A stretch of 64,000 bases of DNA from Cacajao melanocephalus (GCA_963573385.1 CAUYLG010048289.1:62001-126000), one strand, 5' to 3'. Shown: positions 1-16,497, numbered from the stretch's first letter. Program-made: numbers and translations. Notes: a model not told the origin generated them from the sequence alone.

Positions 1-735
1 ACATTCCCTTAATTAGAATTTTTATTAATGGCATGGCATCAATGCTCCATAGGCTCAAAAATGGCAAGTCCAAATGTGAAAGTAATTTATAATTCTGATA
101 GCTTTGATTTAAACCAATATAACACCATAGCGTAGGCACCAAAGAAAAACTTCCTCTTTGTCCTTTGGAGGTTAGCTGAAAATCAATTCACAAAAGGCAG
201 ATTAATAGGATAAATGGCATACATACTAACTTACATGAGGGGGAATCATAGAGTGATTACCCTACCATACAATGGGGTGCAGATGGTTAAAAGCCCCTTC
301 TTCCCCTCTTAAGGGAAATGGAGATGGGAAATGTGGATGATTTTAGAAGGGGTAGTAAATGATTTCTAGGGGAATTCAGTGGGCAGGAAGAACACACACA
401 GTCTGTTGGGCACACAAGAGTACACAATGGTTTGTGACAAATGTCTGCCCAGGTGTGCTGACAGCCTTCTGTATTTCTTCCTGCAATATGAGTTTTGTTA
501 ATGAAAACTCAGGGAAGGGACCAGAGGTAAGTTTTTTCTTCTTTGGTGGGTCCAAAGTTGAGGCAGATAAGGGAACTTCAGCACAGCATGTCAAAGAACC
601 ATATTTTGGGGTACTGGTTTCTAAGCCCCAACAATAGACAACCATATTCCACAAAGGAAAAACATTTTGAATGCCTATTATAATGCCAGGCAACGTGTTA
701 TGTGCTGCTCAATTTTCTGTTATTAATATGCTACT
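1..735. other. Intronic sequence, unclassified
   Basis: I see no exon here. Open frames in both directions around 359-693 overlap one another, lack any familiar protein pattern and look like chance. The stretch may be an old retroelement, but I cannot name one. Confidence 0.4.
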
Positions 736-739
736 CTGG

Positions 740-1405
740 TATAATCAATAATTTATCTGGTCTCTGTGCTGGAGCTTCAAAAACCCTTAGAATTTCCTGA
801 TTAGAGTATCTTTATTTTTGCTAGTGAAGAGACTCTTCGTAGGCCCCTAGATAGCTTCAGGATAGTGGCCGATAATCAGATCAAGTATGTGGTTTAACGG
901 TCTGAACTTTCAGGTTCCCAGTCTCTGGAGATGGGAAGCAGGCTGGAGACTGAGTTCATCAGGTGGCCAATGATTTAATTAATCATGCCAATGTAGCAAA
1001 ACCCCATAAAAATTCTGAATGCCAAAGCTCAGTGGAGCTTCCTGGTTAGTGAACACAGAACTGGGAAGGTGATGTGTCCTGAGAAGAGAGGGCACAGAAA
1101 CTCTGTCCCCGTCCTTTATAATAAAACTGTAATAATAAGCATAGCTTTCCTGAGTTCTGTGAGTCATTTTAGTGAATCATCAAACTTGAAGGAGTTGTAG
1201 GAATCCCTGAATTTGTAGCTAGTTGGTCAGAAAAGTAGGCAGCTGCAGTGGAGTTGGGGGAGTCTTCGATTTGTAGCTAGCATCTGGAGTAGGGGCAGTC
1301 TTAAGCTTTGGTGCCTGCACTAGCTCCAGGTAGTGTAGAAATGAAATGCAGTCTACCCAGTTGAGATGAAAATGGAATCGTTGGTATTAGGTTATTGAAG
1401 CAAAC
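740..1405 (+). mobile_element. Endogenous retroviral LTR, copy 1
   Basis: It shares a long colinear pattern with 3013-4055: a 'cccctagatagcttcag' block, then 'ggccaatgattta', 'aaagctcagtggagctt', a polyadenylation-like AATAAAA with 'tttcctgagttctg', and a 'cagtctt' block. An AATAAA before a 'gagttctgtgagtc' segment is typical of mammalian LTRs, so the plus strand is the sense orientation. Family not assigned; an ERVL-type LTR is most likely. It contains no retroviral reading frame. Confidence 0.6.
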
Positions 1406-1949
1406 GGTTTGGGAGAGAAAGGATGAAAGGGTAGAGGATGAAGAACTTCTGATTCCTCAATGGCCATGGGGTCACCCATGGTATGAAACACTAGCTATGT
1501 TGCAATCAGTTATTGGAGGTAAAAGTTACCCATGGAATTTAAGATGATACATACATCTTCCGGGGAACTGGCTCACTAAATGCATAGGAAAATGCAAAAT
1601 CATAAGAAAAAAGAGAAATACACAATCTCTCGATTATTGCTATCTCTAATAGCTAAAAATGAAAGGAAGAGACGAACCAAATATAAATTCTGGCCAGTCT
1701 AAATTATGGCCTCTAGTCTCAGGGCCCCTACTGAAGGAATGAATGTGTTGGGAAGATATTGATTCTTGCCAGTTCAAGGAACAGGCACTAGCCTCAGAGT
1801 CATTTTCAAAGGAAAAAGTTATGCTGAAATAAATCTTGAAAAAGACTAAAATAATTCCTAAGAGAATGGGGATAGAAAGAGGGAAATGTCTAGAAATTCA
1901 CCCAAACTGGGAAAAAATATCTTTAAACAGTTATTAAGAAATAGAGCAA
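1406..1949. other. Intronic sequence, unclassified
   Basis: No recognised repeat or exon. It could be internal sequence of an old provirus, since it lies between two related LTRs, but no retroviral motif is visible. Confidence 0.35.
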
Positions 1950-2440
1950 ACAAAACTATAAAAACTCTGGAAGACAACTTAGGCAATACCATTCTGAACA
2001 TGGAAACAAGAAAAGATTTCATGACAAAGATGCCAAAAGCAATCTCAACAAAAGTAAAAATTGACAAATGGAATCTAATTAAACTCAAGACCTTCGTTAC
2101 AGCAAAAGAAACTATCAACAGAGTTAACAGACAACCTAGAGAATAGGAGAAAATTTCTGCAAACTTTACATCTGACAAAAGTCTAATATCTAGCATCTAC
2201 AAAGAACTTAAATTTACAAGAAAAAAACATTAAAAAGTAGGCAAAGGACATGAAAAGACACTTAAAAGACATACATGCGGCCAACAAGCATGTGCATAAA
2301 AGCACAATATCAATTATCATTAGACAAATACAAATCAAAACCACAATGAGATACCAACTCACACCAGTCAGAATGGCTATTATTAAAAAGACAAAAAATA
2401 ACAGATGCTGGTAAGTTGTGGTGAAAAAGGAATGGTTAAT
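1950..2440 (+). mobile_element. L1 fragment, 3' part of ORF2
   Basis: It matches the end of L1 ORF2 in the sense direction: a 'gatttcatgacaaagatgcc' block, then 'caaatggaatctaatta', 'catctgacaaaagtctaata' and 'cagaatggctattattaaaa'. It is truncated at both ends and carries stops. The short frame 1886-2146 is part of it and is not a gene. Confidence 0.85.
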
Positions 2441-3012
2441 AGTGAATGCAGCTTTATTGGCTTGTAGTGGAAATAGCCTGTTTGTTCTATACAAATGGAA
2501 AGGAGAAATAATAGCTGAGAGTAAAGGAATGAATAAATGGGTTGTGCAATAAGTAAAATATTACATTAATGCTTCAAAAGAGACTCAGAGCAAAAGAATA
2601 TTGTTTCTTGGCTTAACTATAGCTGATACATGAAAGGGTGAAACCATATATTGCTGAGACCTCTCCTGCTTGGAACTTAACACACTTGAATGGAATCCTG
2701 CAAACCTGAGAGGCCTAAACTTGAAGACAACTTGGTCACAGAATGTGATGATGGACTGGACTAATTATTAACGACTAGTAGAACCCTACTAATGCTCTAG
2801 TGTCTTCTGACTCTTATCTTATAATATGGTATAACACTGGAATTGCTGATAAGAGTAAAATACTGATAGTGATGGTCAAATGTACTTGGAATGGAATCTA
2901 AAAGCCTCCTATGTCTACCCAATATTGATTCCTCCAAACACTAGGCATATTCATACTGGTCCTACAGACAGGAATGATCCTTTTGCTATAAGCGATCCAT
3001 GGTCATAGACCA
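2441..3012. other. Intronic sequence, unclassified
   Basis: No exon or named repeat recognised. Confidence 0.35.
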
Positions 3013-4055
3013 GGGTGTGATCTTTGGTATAATAAATAATTTGTCTGGTGTTTGTCTTGGGCTCCTGGCAGGTAGCTTCAAAAATGCTTGGAATTTTCTG
3101 AGTGATAGAAGTGTCTTTGTTATCCTAATAAGGTGACTCTGGTGAGCCCCTAGATAGCTTCAGAATAGTGACTGGTCACCAGAAAGACCAATCTCATGTT
3201 CAGAGGGTTGAGCACTTTCAACCCTCCACCCGACCCGCGACCTCTTGAGAAGAAAGCTGGAAACTCAGTTCAATCACATGGCCAATGATTTAAATAATCA
3301 TGCCTAATTAATCATGGCATCAAACCCCAAAATACTTCTCTGGACACCAAAGCTCAAAGCTCAGTGGAGCTTTCTTGTTGAACACATTGATGTGCCAGGA
3401 AGATGATGTACCCTGATTCCATGAGGGCACAGAAGCTCCAGGCCTCACCCTATGTCTATACTTTATAATAAAATTATAATCATAAATATAGTACTTTTCT
3501 GAGTTCTGAGTCATTCTAGCAAATTACTGAACCTTAGGGGTTGATGGGGTTGCCAAATTTTTAGCCAGTTGGTCAGAAATGCAAGTGCCCTTGGGAACCC
3601 CCACCCCCCAAAAACTAGTCCTGGCATCTGAAGTGAGGTCAGTCTTGGCAGACTTTTGTCCTTAACTTTTTTTTCCCTTTTTTGGAGACAGAGTCCTGCT
3701 CTGACGCGCAGGCTGGGGGGCAGTGGCGTGATCTCAGCTCACTGCAACCTCTGCCTCAAGCAGGCTCAAGCAATCCTCCCACCTCAGCCTTCTAAGTAGC
3801 TGGGAGTACAGGTGTGTGCCACTATGCCTGCTTAAGTTTTGAATTTTTTGTAGAGATGTAGTTTTGCTATGTTGCCCAGGCTGGTCTCAAACTCCTGGCT
3901 CAAGTGATCCACTCATCTTGGCCTCCCCAAGTGCTGGGATTGCAGGCATGAACCACCACATCTGGCCAAGTTTTGGCACTGCACTAACTCTGAGTAATCA
4001 GTGTCTGAATTGAACTGCAGTACATTCAGTTGGAGTAGAAACAGATTAATTACTA
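3013..4055 (+). mobile_element. Endogenous retroviral LTR, copy 2, split by an Alu
   Basis: It is homologous to 740-1405 in the same orientation and is interrupted at 3667-3966 by an antisense Alu. The LTR resumes after the Alu ('ttttggcactgcactaactc', matching 'ctttggtgcctgcactagctc' in copy 1). The two copies start 2.27 kb apart. They could be the two LTRs of one decayed provirus or two solo LTRs. Confidence 0.6.
3667..3966 (-). mobile_element. Alu (J/S type), antisense, full length
   Basis: Begins with a T-rich tract and 'ggagacagagtc' and ends 'ccaccacatctggcc'. Both arms are present. It is inserted into LTR copy 2. Confidence 0.9.
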
Positions 4056-4539
4056 ACAAATGAGATTCTCCATAAGTCATTAATACGGTATTACAAATTT
4101 GTGTCCTTATTGTAAAATATTCAACTCAAAGTTCCAGAATACCAGAGAACTGGGAGAAAGCTTGAAGAACCTTTATTTGTCACAAACACTTGCTTTGGGA
4201 GCTAAGCTAGCTCCCAGTCTGAGAATTTCCCTAAACTCTTGAGGGAGGCTTTCAGAACCGTCCTCTCCGTATCTCCAGTAAGCCCCTTAATTTTTAGAGT
4301 TAGTGAAGGAAAAAGCATACACTCAAATAAGGTGCAGTCTATAAAATTATTTTTTAAATTAGATAATGATTATTTTAGCATTACTTCTAAAGTGTTTTTC
4401 TTTTTGAGGGCTGCTTAGCAATGATTTATCTGACTGATAGTTGCGGAGATTATTAGTAATAAATCTGGGCAGGTATTTCAAGATTAAATATTTTCCAAAG
4501 ATAACCAGGAATTGATTCTAAGACAGACAGAGCATATGC
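4056..4539. other. Intronic sequence, unclassified
   Basis: No exon or named repeat recognised. Confidence 0.35.
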
Positions 4540-5650
4540 TTGGGTCAACAGGTAAATGAAAAGGTGTTCAATGTCATTAATCATCAAGAAAATGCAAACC
4601 AAAACCATAATGAGATATCACTTCAAACCTGTTAGGCTATTACTTTAAGAAGACAACATGTTGGTGAGGATGTGAAGAAACTGGAACATTTGCCCACTTC
4701 TAGTGAGAATGCAAAATAGTACAGCCACTATGAAAAATATTATGGAGGGTCCTCAAAAAATTAGAATCAGCCAAGCACAGTGGTTCATGCCTGTAACCTC
4801 AGCACTTTGGGAAGCCAAGGTGGGAAGAACGCTTAAACTCAGGAGTTTGAGACCAGCCCAGGCAACATAGTGAGACCTTGTCCCTACTAAAAATACAAAA
4901 ATTAACCAGACATTGAGGTACCTGCTTCCTGTAGCCCCAGATACTTGGAGGCTGAGGCAGGAAAATCACTTGAGCCCATGATGTAGAGGCTGCAGCGGAG
5001 CACTACTGCACTCCAGCCTGGGTGAAAGAGGAGACCCTGTCTCAAAAAAAAAAAAAATTAAAAATAGAACTACCCAGCAATACCACATATGAGTGCTTAT
5101 CTGAAAGAACCAAAATCAGGATTTTGAAGAGATATTTGCATTTCCATGTTCACTGCAGCACTGGTCACAATAACCAAGATGTAGAAACAACCCAAATATC
5201 CGTTGACAGATGAAAGTATAAAGAAAATGTGGTATATATGTACAATGGATTATTATTTAGTCTTCAAAGAAAAAAGAAAATCCTATAATATGTAACAACT
5301 TGGATTAGCCTGATGGACACTGTGCTAACTGAAAAGCTTGTCACAGAACAAAGACTGCATGATTCTACCTATGTGAGGTATACTAAAATAGTCAAATTTA
5401 TTGGAACAAAAGCAGATCCGGTTGCCAGAGGCAGGAGGGAGGGGGAAATGGGGAGTTGCTAATCAAGGGCATAAAATTTCAGTAATGCAAGATGAATAAG
5501 TTCTAGGGATCTGCTGTACAACATTGTACCTATATTGTATTGTACACTGTTAACAATATTGAATTGTACCCTGAAAAATCTGTTAAAAAGGTAGATCTCA
5601 TGTTAAGTATTCCTATTGCAATCAAATAAAAATAAATTTCAATCCTTAAA
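4540..5650 (+). mobile_element. L1M 3' end, split by an Alu
   Basis: End of L1 ORF2 ('aaaaccataatgagatatca', 'ggtgaggatgtgaagaaact', then after the Alu 'gaactacccagcaatacc', 'aatatccgttgacagatg') followed by a 3' UTR with 'gttgccagaggcagga'. It is older than the 20.6-kb L1. The Alu at 4768-5058 lies within it. Confidence 0.85.
4768..5058 (+). mobile_element. AluJ, sense
   Basis: Runs from 'gccaagcacagtggttcatg' to an A-tail. An AAAAAATTAGAA-like target duplication is visible on both sides. Many diagnostic changes suggest an old copy. It splits the L1M at 4540-5650. Confidence 0.9.
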
Positions 5651-5734
5651 AAAACTCCCTGGAAGCCACTAAATAGATATGAAATATTCATTAAGATGAT
5701 GTATTAAAAAATTTCACTATATAAAAATAAACTT

Positions 5735-6510
5735 TTGGTAACTTTTGATGTAACAGCTCAATTTCCCTCAGATTTATCTCCAAACTTATTTATAATAGTT
5801 CTGGTCCTCACTACACACATTCTAATTTCAGGCAAAGGAGTATCTATTGCCCATACTTCTCCATCCCTACCACATTCTTTACCTATATATTATTACTCTA
5901 TCTGTTATTCTATCTGCCTGGCTTTCTCCGAAATATTATTCTATCAATGATCCCCACTTTCTCCTGCACCTTTACCCTGGTTCATTCTCAGCATACAAAC
6001 AACTCTGATATTACCCTCACTTAAAAAAAAAATCACAATTACAATTATTTGCCTTTTTTTTAACTCTAAACTTCCTGAAACAACAGTTATTCCAGTTTTT
6101 ACAACTCCTACCCATTCTTCAACCTATGACAATTTGCTATTCAACCTCACTACACTGATGACCCACCCACATGTTGCCAAATCAAAGACTATTTTTAGTC
6201 CTCACTCTAGGAACCTATTTTTAGTTTTGACCTCCCAGCAGCACTGATGCTTCTGACTATCCTCTCTATCTTGAAACTCTTATGTGGGCTACACATAACA
6301 TTGTTTTCTCCCAATTCTCTTCTATTTTGGATCATTCCTCACTCTCCTTTCCTAGCTCCTCCTTAGCTGACAACCCTTGATCTTAAGGTTTTGTTCTTTG
6401 CAGCCTTTTCACTATAAATACTTACCCCAGTATCATTTACTTCTATGACATCAATCACTATTTAAATAATGATAATTCATAGTTCTCTATTTCCAACCTC
6501 AACCTTTCTC
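5735..6510 (+). mobile_element. L2 fragment (internal to 3' part)
   Basis: Diverged pyrimidine-rich L2 pattern: 'gttgccaaatcaaagac', 'ttagtcctcactctagg', 'gacctcccagcagcactga', 'tcttgaaactctt', 'ttaaggttttgttctttgc', 'ctctatttccaacct'. The short frame at 5735-5950 lies inside it and is not a gene. Confidence 0.65.
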
Positions 6511-8067
6511 TGATGTTGTGAAGTAGGTAAAGTTGTAAAAATTACAGGAGATATTCTATTGAAGAAGCCTGGAACAAATGCTGCCTCTGCCCCTTTCTCT
6601 GTTTCACCAAGGCTTCTCTTAGACTCAATCATAACAGTGGTATTAGTAGCTGCTGTTTATGCTTTTGAAAAGATTGTTCGGAAAGGAAAAAACAAGATTA
6701 TTTTGATGGTTCTCTTTAAGTAATTCTCAAATTACTCCAACCCAAGATTAATCTCAAATAGAGTAATTTTATATGACAGCATATGAATAGGATTACAAGA
6801 AATGAAAAGATAGAAATGGCATAAGACAGAAGTGGCATTGAGTACTCAGCCAAAAAAAAAAAAAAGAGTACTCAGCCAAAAAATTGGACAACATACAACA
6901 TATACAGATTATAAAAATGCTACAATGTGTATAACATGAAATTTAATTCCAGAGGATTGCACTAATACATTATTAGCTTCTAGTAAATCATAGGATGTTA
7001 AGTTGGAGGTCACTGGCTATATTCACAAAGAAAAATCATGTTGTAATGTTTAGTTATCTTCTAAAGTTGCCAATTATGAAAAATAAAAAATAAAAAAACT
7101 ATAATAGAATTTTTAATTAAGTAGGGAAACAAAAATTTAAAATTTTTGGCTTTCATTTAAAAAATACTTTGGGTTTGGCTAATTCATATTATTTTCATAG
7201 CTACACAAACTAATAAACTTTTTAAATGATAGCAGCCTTCCATCCTTTTTCTGACTATATATATAAAAAGCTAGGGATATGCAGATCAACTCATCTACTT
7301 TTTCCACAACTGTAAGTGCACCTGATCTATGGGAGGCTGGTCCTGTTTTTCAGTGTTAATATGTAATAGAAACTGGCAGAATGAACAACTAAGGAGCTGT
7401 GAGTTGAAAGAGTTGCTTCTAAATATGAATAACTATCCCCCAACTTCTAGACATTTCTTTCAAATAATCACCCACACTAATATAGCATATCTGTGCAAAG
7501 TGAATAGGGAGAAGAAGGAAGTCAAAAACAGCAGCTCTAGTACTTAATCACGAAAAGGGGTGCTCAAGATCTATTTATGGAGAACCTGTTATAATACAGA
7601 GTACCACACTTGATGCAAGAATAAAGAAGCCCCCAAATTAGGAAAGAACTAGTGATGTCAAATACAGACGGCACCCTTCCAAGCGTTAAATATATCAGGT
7701 ACTTCAACTGTATTTTCTACTGCTAGCATTTATCTATATTTAGCCATCACTAAATACTATTTTTTTAAAGGAACATACAAAAATATTTTCCCTCTCATTT
7801 TAAGTTCTACAATAATTTTATTTTAGTCTTTTGAGTTTATATTTACAGCAAAACAGAATTACATAATTATCTTGTCTAACAATCTAAACTTATATAAAAC
7901 AGATAATTTATTGGTTTATAAATTCATATTTCTGTAAATGTTAATAATTCTTTCTAGTTTTAAAATTCTATCAATTATCAATGGATTAAAGAATAATGAA
8001 ACATGTTCTAGATGTGAATTAACCATAGAAAATTTCAGAATAGGGTATATTCAGGTGGGAACACACA
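6511..8067. other. AT-rich intronic sequence, unclassified
   Basis: Very AT-rich. Apart from the duplication at 6840-6882, no exon or named repeat is recognised. The frame at 7329-7547 has no familiar protein pattern. Confidence 0.4.
6840..6882. repeat. Direct repeat separated by a pure A tract
   Basis: 'gagtactcagcc' at 6840-6851 is followed by fourteen A, then repeated at 6866-6877 and followed by a shorter A run. The arrangement is duplication, A-tail, duplication with no insert body between. Confidence 0.85.
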
Positions 8068-8069
8068 TA

Positions 8070-8331
8070 CTGTCATGTCCTGCTTAATGATGGGGATATG
8101 TTCTGAGAAATGTGCTGTTAGGCAATTTATCATTGTGTGAGCATCATAGAGTGTACTCATATAAACCTAGACAGTATAACTTACTATACACTAAACATAG
8201 GAAAAGGTAATGCACTATGCCATCACAACAGCTATGACATTACTAGGTGACAGGAAATTTTTTGCTCCACTATAATCTTATGGTATATGCAGTCTGTTGT
8301 TGACTGAAATGTTGTTAGCAGGGCATGACTG
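8070..8331. mobile_element. Tigger-type MITE, 262 bp
   Basis: The ends are imperfect inverted repeats (left 'ctgtcatgtcctgcttaatg', right, read inverted, 'cagtcatgccctgctaacaa'). A TA dinucleotide flanks each side (8068-8069 and 8332-8333), as expected for Tc1/mariner-Tigger insertions. It has no coding capacity. It is the same family as 39324-40010. Confidence 0.8.
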
Positions 8332-8859
8332 TACTTTATTAAAGCTTTTATCTAAAATACATGGTATTGAATAAGGAGAGCACAGACAACTCATAGTGAT
8401 CACAGGGACTTTCAATCTTAAGTTTATTGAAAACAAAAATCTGGCTTCCAAATTACTATTATTTTTACAACTATATAGTTATCTGAATTCTGTCTGCTAT
8501 CTGGATACTATTTTATTCCATTCTCTTTTCCTCTTTTTCAGCCAGAAAGAAAGTCCTTTTTAAAAAATTACCAAATGTCTTCACTCAGAGAAGGCCTAAG
8601 GCATGAAGAGATAGAAAAGCTCTATTTAGGAGACTTATACTTCCTACCAGTATAAGAGGTGCTATTATCTGAAGTACTGAAACTTAAAATTAGGACAGTT
8701 CCTAGTTCATGAATTAGGTCTTCTGTGGTATGAACTAACAAAATTAACATTCAAATCAGATTTTTTGGTAACCGTAATGTACAATATTTCATGTATATTT
8801 TAATAGAGAGAAACAATTGTTTAATATATAATATTTTTCACTAGGTTTGTGGGATCACT
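8332..8859. other. AT-rich intronic sequence, unclassified
   Basis: No exon or repeat recognised. Confidence 0.35.
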
Positions 8860-9628
8860 CACTCTTAACTTTCCTCTTACCTCACTGGCTTCTCTTCCTT
8901 TTATTCATCCCTAAGTACTGATGTGCTGTGTTTGGTCCTCTTCTCTGTATACACTTACTTCCCAGGTGATTTCATTCAGTGTTATAGCTTTAAGCACCAG
9001 CAGTATACCAATGACCACCAAATTCATATCTCTAGTCCCAACCTCTCTCCCAAGCCTTGGACTGGTTTATCCTATTGTTCACTCTCATCCCTGCTTGGTT
9101 GTCTAAGAAAGATTTAAACATACCAGGACCAAAATCAACTCTTGGTTTGCAGACCGGCCCCCCTCCAAATGACCTCTTTCCCTGTCTTCTATCTCACTTA
9201 CTCAGGGCAAAAACCTAGGATAATATGCTTGCCTCCTCTCTTTCCTGCATACCCACATCTTTACCATGGCCAAGTCTTTAAATGATCTGGTTCCTGCCTA
9301 TCTCTATGTTGCCCTCTCCTCCCACTCTCTCACTAGCTCATTTGACCCAGTCACATGGCTTTCTGACAATTCCTTTAACAAGCCGGTTGCTCCCACCTCA
9401 GAATCCTTGCACTTGATTGTCTGTCATTCCCCTGCCTCACCTTCACAACCCTTTATTCTCTCACCCCGCACTAGTCTTCTTCATAGCCTGTATCATCACA
9501 TGACAATTTATTATATAATTATTAAATTTTTATTTTTATTTGCTAATTTTGCTCACCATTGTATCCTCAACTTCTAGAAAAGTAGCTGGCACATAGTAAT
9601 CACTCAATAATACTTACTAGATGAGTGA
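8860..9628 (+). mobile_element. L2, 3' end
   Basis: Colinear with the L2 3' region: 'ccaggtgatttcattcagtg', 'tatctctagtcccaacctct', 'aaatgatctggttcctgcct', 'gaatccttgcacttg', 'ttgtatcctcaacttctag', 'gtagctggcacatagtaa', 'cactcaataa'. The overlapping frames at 8921-9577 are L2 debris. Confidence 0.85.
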
Positions 9629-13425
<3,797 letters not shown>

Positions 13426-13524
13426 TTAAATAAAGTGACTTCAGTTTCATAGCAATTATATGCATACTTCTATTATAGCACTTGGTGCATTGTTCTGAAA
13501 TTATTCACTTATATGTCAGTATCC

Positions 13525-13600
13525 CCGACTAAAAAGCAGAGACTCTGTATCCCCCCAAGAACTAGCACATAATAGGCATCCAATAAATGCTCACTGTAGT
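13525..13600 (+). mobile_element. L2 3' terminal scrap
   Basis: 'gcagagactctgtatcccc', 'aactagcacataataggc', 'atccaataaatgctc': the usual L2 3' end pattern. Confidence 0.6.
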
Positions 13601-13639
13601 ATTACAACATGTGAATTGAGGAATTCTAAGTATGAGTTC

Positions 13640-13925
13640 TGCCATTTGTTGGCTCTGAGTTTGGGCAAGTCATCTCATGATTCTCATTTGAAAAACAGTA
13701 GCAGCATGGCATAATGAAGAGATGATAGCTTTTTGTTAGACAGATCTGGATTAGAAATATGGTTTCACCACCTGTCAGCCACTTGATCTTAACAAGCTTA
13801 ACCTGCTAAGCATTAGCTTTTTATTTGTAAAATGGGGATAACGGGCCAGGACTTACATAGTGTCTGGCAAACTACCTAATATAAAGCAGGTACCAGACAA
13901 ACAGAAATTGTAATAACAGTAATAT
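13640..13925 (+). mobile_element. MIR element
   Basis: Core features of a sense MIR: 'cagcatggcataatga', 'cagatctggatta', 'gccacttgatctt', 'tttgtaaaatggggataac', 'tagtgtctggca'. The first 50 bases may be a second MIR scrap. Confidence 0.75.
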
Positions 13926-14844
13926 GATGAACATGATTATTTTTCCTACAGGCCTCCCAAAGTTACTGTTGGGTTGAAATAAAAAGATTTCTTTGAAGCA
14001 TTCTACAAACTCTAAAATACTATGTAAATGTAAGCCACGAACATGCTTATTAAATAAATGGATGAATAAATGAACAAATAAATCATTTTGTTTTTACAGG
14101 GTAACATGAATCAAAGATTGGGGTGGGTAAAGGGAACATTTACAAACAGGAAAACTCATCCTCAAATAATAAAAGTTGTTCCACAGTTTAAAATAAGTTT
14201 TATTACTTCTATATATTCTGAGTTTCTCTCAGTAACTTTCATAAAACCAATTCTCTAAATCAGATTAAATCTCATGTTCAAATCCAGAAGATTGAGGAGA
14301 GAAGGGGAAGAATGCAGTGAGTAAGCAAACTGGTAGGCAACTGATCTTGGCTAATGCAAAGAATCTGATAATCATTTCAGTAAGTAAATACATGCACAAA
14401 GCAAAATAACAAATAAATTACTGCTAATAATTAGTGATTACTAATTACTAATTATTAATTAGTCTGGGGTTCATAGATATGATAAAAACATATGCTTTTG
14501 TACTTTAGAAAAAATATCACAGTATACTTTATAAATTAACCTTCATTCTTTGTCAAGAGAGTTGGTAAGTAGTGATTATGTGAGGTTTTTTTAAATGTCC
14601 CTTCAGAAAAAAATCTGAGATTTCTGACAACTGAGAGATATATAAATGCCATGAAAATATAAACTCCCTAAGCTATAAATGCTGAATAGAACAACAATAT
14701 TTTCAATATAATTATCTGAAAAATCAAACGAAAATTTAATGTAGAATGCTTATATATTGTTTTCTTTTTCTGGAACTTCTTTTCATATAAACCAGTAAAG
14801 TACTTGCATGTCTGTTTTTAAAATTATATTTTTATTACTAAAAA

Positions 14845-15030
14845 AGAGGCAACAACTATTAAGAACTTGGATTCAAATTCATGCTTTCCTTTAGTAACAA
14901 AGTCAATAATCTGATGTAAGGCAAGTTACCTAATCATTTTTATGTCCTTTAGCTTCAGCTTTCAAATAAGAATAATAGTAAACATAAAAGACAGTAAAAC
15001 AATTGCTCAATAAATGATAGTCATTATTAT
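14845..15030 (+). mobile_element. MIR element
   Basis: 'aacttggattcaaattcatg', then 'gcaagttacctaatc', 'aataagaataatagta', 'attgctcaataaatg': a diverged sense MIR. Confidence 0.6.
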
Positions 15031-15079
15031 CTAAACTGCTAGGTTTTTAAAATTTTATGAAATATGTTTTGGTGATGAT

Positions 15080-15133
15080 TCATTCCCACTACTACATCCT
15101 GGTATTTCATTCCCACTGCTGCATCCTGGTACT
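15080..15133. repeat. 27-bp tandem duplication
   Basis: Two adjacent copies (15080-15106 and 15107-15133), both starting 'tcattcccact' and containing 'catcctggta', with about three differences. Confidence 0.85.
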
Positions 15134-16221
15134 AATAAATATTTTGTACCTTAATAAATGTCTTGACAATCAAAGAAGGGAGGCAAGGTTCAATCACAAA
15201 AGAAGAAAAGCAGTCTTACATTTGCCACACATTAACTGGTAAGGAAAAAGCAGAGTGACCAAAAAAAAATTAACAGCTACTAAACTGTGGGTATTTTTAA
15301 AGGAAACTTCTCTAATACATGTAACACTTAATGATACTAATCCTGCAGATTCAACATTATGTCTTTGCCACTATAACTAGTAGAATAAAAGGGAAGTTAT
15401 TATAGAAAAGTTAAGAGTCTGGCCTTTCTTCAAACAAACAAATAAGCACTAAACTGAAGAAATTTCTATTCTCCCCTGCCCCATGAAAATTAATTATTCA
15501 AACACCTATCTGCATTAAAGTGATCGTGTGATCTTCTCACATTCTATAATCCCTTCCCCATATCTCAACTGCTTAACTTGGTATCTTTTTTGAATTTTCC
15601 CAAATTCTTACTGTTCCTCTTTCCCGCTCATGTAAGAAGAAGAAGAAGAAAAAAACTCATATAAAATTAAGTAGCTTATTTCTTCATCCACTCACCTCTG
15701 TTTCTTCTATTTCATTACTCCAGACTTGGCTATTTGTCCCAAATTGCAGATTCTGATTAGCAGCAGGTTTACACATAGTGAGTGGGAATTTTTAAATATA
15801 TAGTTGCAGCAGTTGTTAATTAAATTAAATAGCTTTGTGTTGTGTACTACTAGGCTTCAGGATACTAAGATGACAAAGTACGTTACATATTTTAATTCAT
15901 TTATTCATTCAAAAGTATCATTAAGTACCCACAACATGTTGGGCACTGTGCTAGGTGCTGGGCATACAGTGGTGAATGAGACACGTATAGTCTCCATCCT
16001 CAATTTTATATTCAATGACTAAACTATAACCACATAATGTTATAAATACAAGGACAAAATTTTTTTAAAATTCTTAACTATGTATAACTCTTGAAAGTAT
16101 CATAGTAGTTACTTGAGTTTTCTGGGTAGTTGAAGAATCAACTGGTAGTACGCTAGAGCCAGCTGGTACTAGTTATTAAATTTTCAAGAATTTTGTAAGC
16201 CAACTGTTAAATAAAGCCATT

Positions 16222-16497
16222 ATTTATTATTTGAGACAGGGTCTCCAGCCTGGAGTGTAGTGGTAGGATCACAGTTCACTGCACCCTCTGTCTCCTGGGC
16301 TCAAGCAATTCTCCAATCCCAGCCTCCTGAGAAGCTAGGATCACAGGTGCGCACCACCATGCCCAGGTAATTTAAAAAAATTTTTGTAGAGATGGGGTCT
16401 CACTATGTTACTTATGCTGGTCTCAAGCTCCTGGCCTCAAACAATCCTCCTGCTTTGGTCTTCCTGGGATTACAAGCATGAGCCATTATGCCTCACT
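16222..16497 (-). mobile_element. AluJ, antisense
   Basis: 'tgagacagggtctccagcct' through 'gagccattatgcctcact'. Both arms are present and strongly diverged. It lies about 210 bp beyond the donor of the 119-bp exon. Confidence 0.88.

Noticed and set aside
359..693. Overlapping open frames on both strands at the window start
   Set aside because: No familiar protein pattern, no splice context, and the two strands mirror each other.
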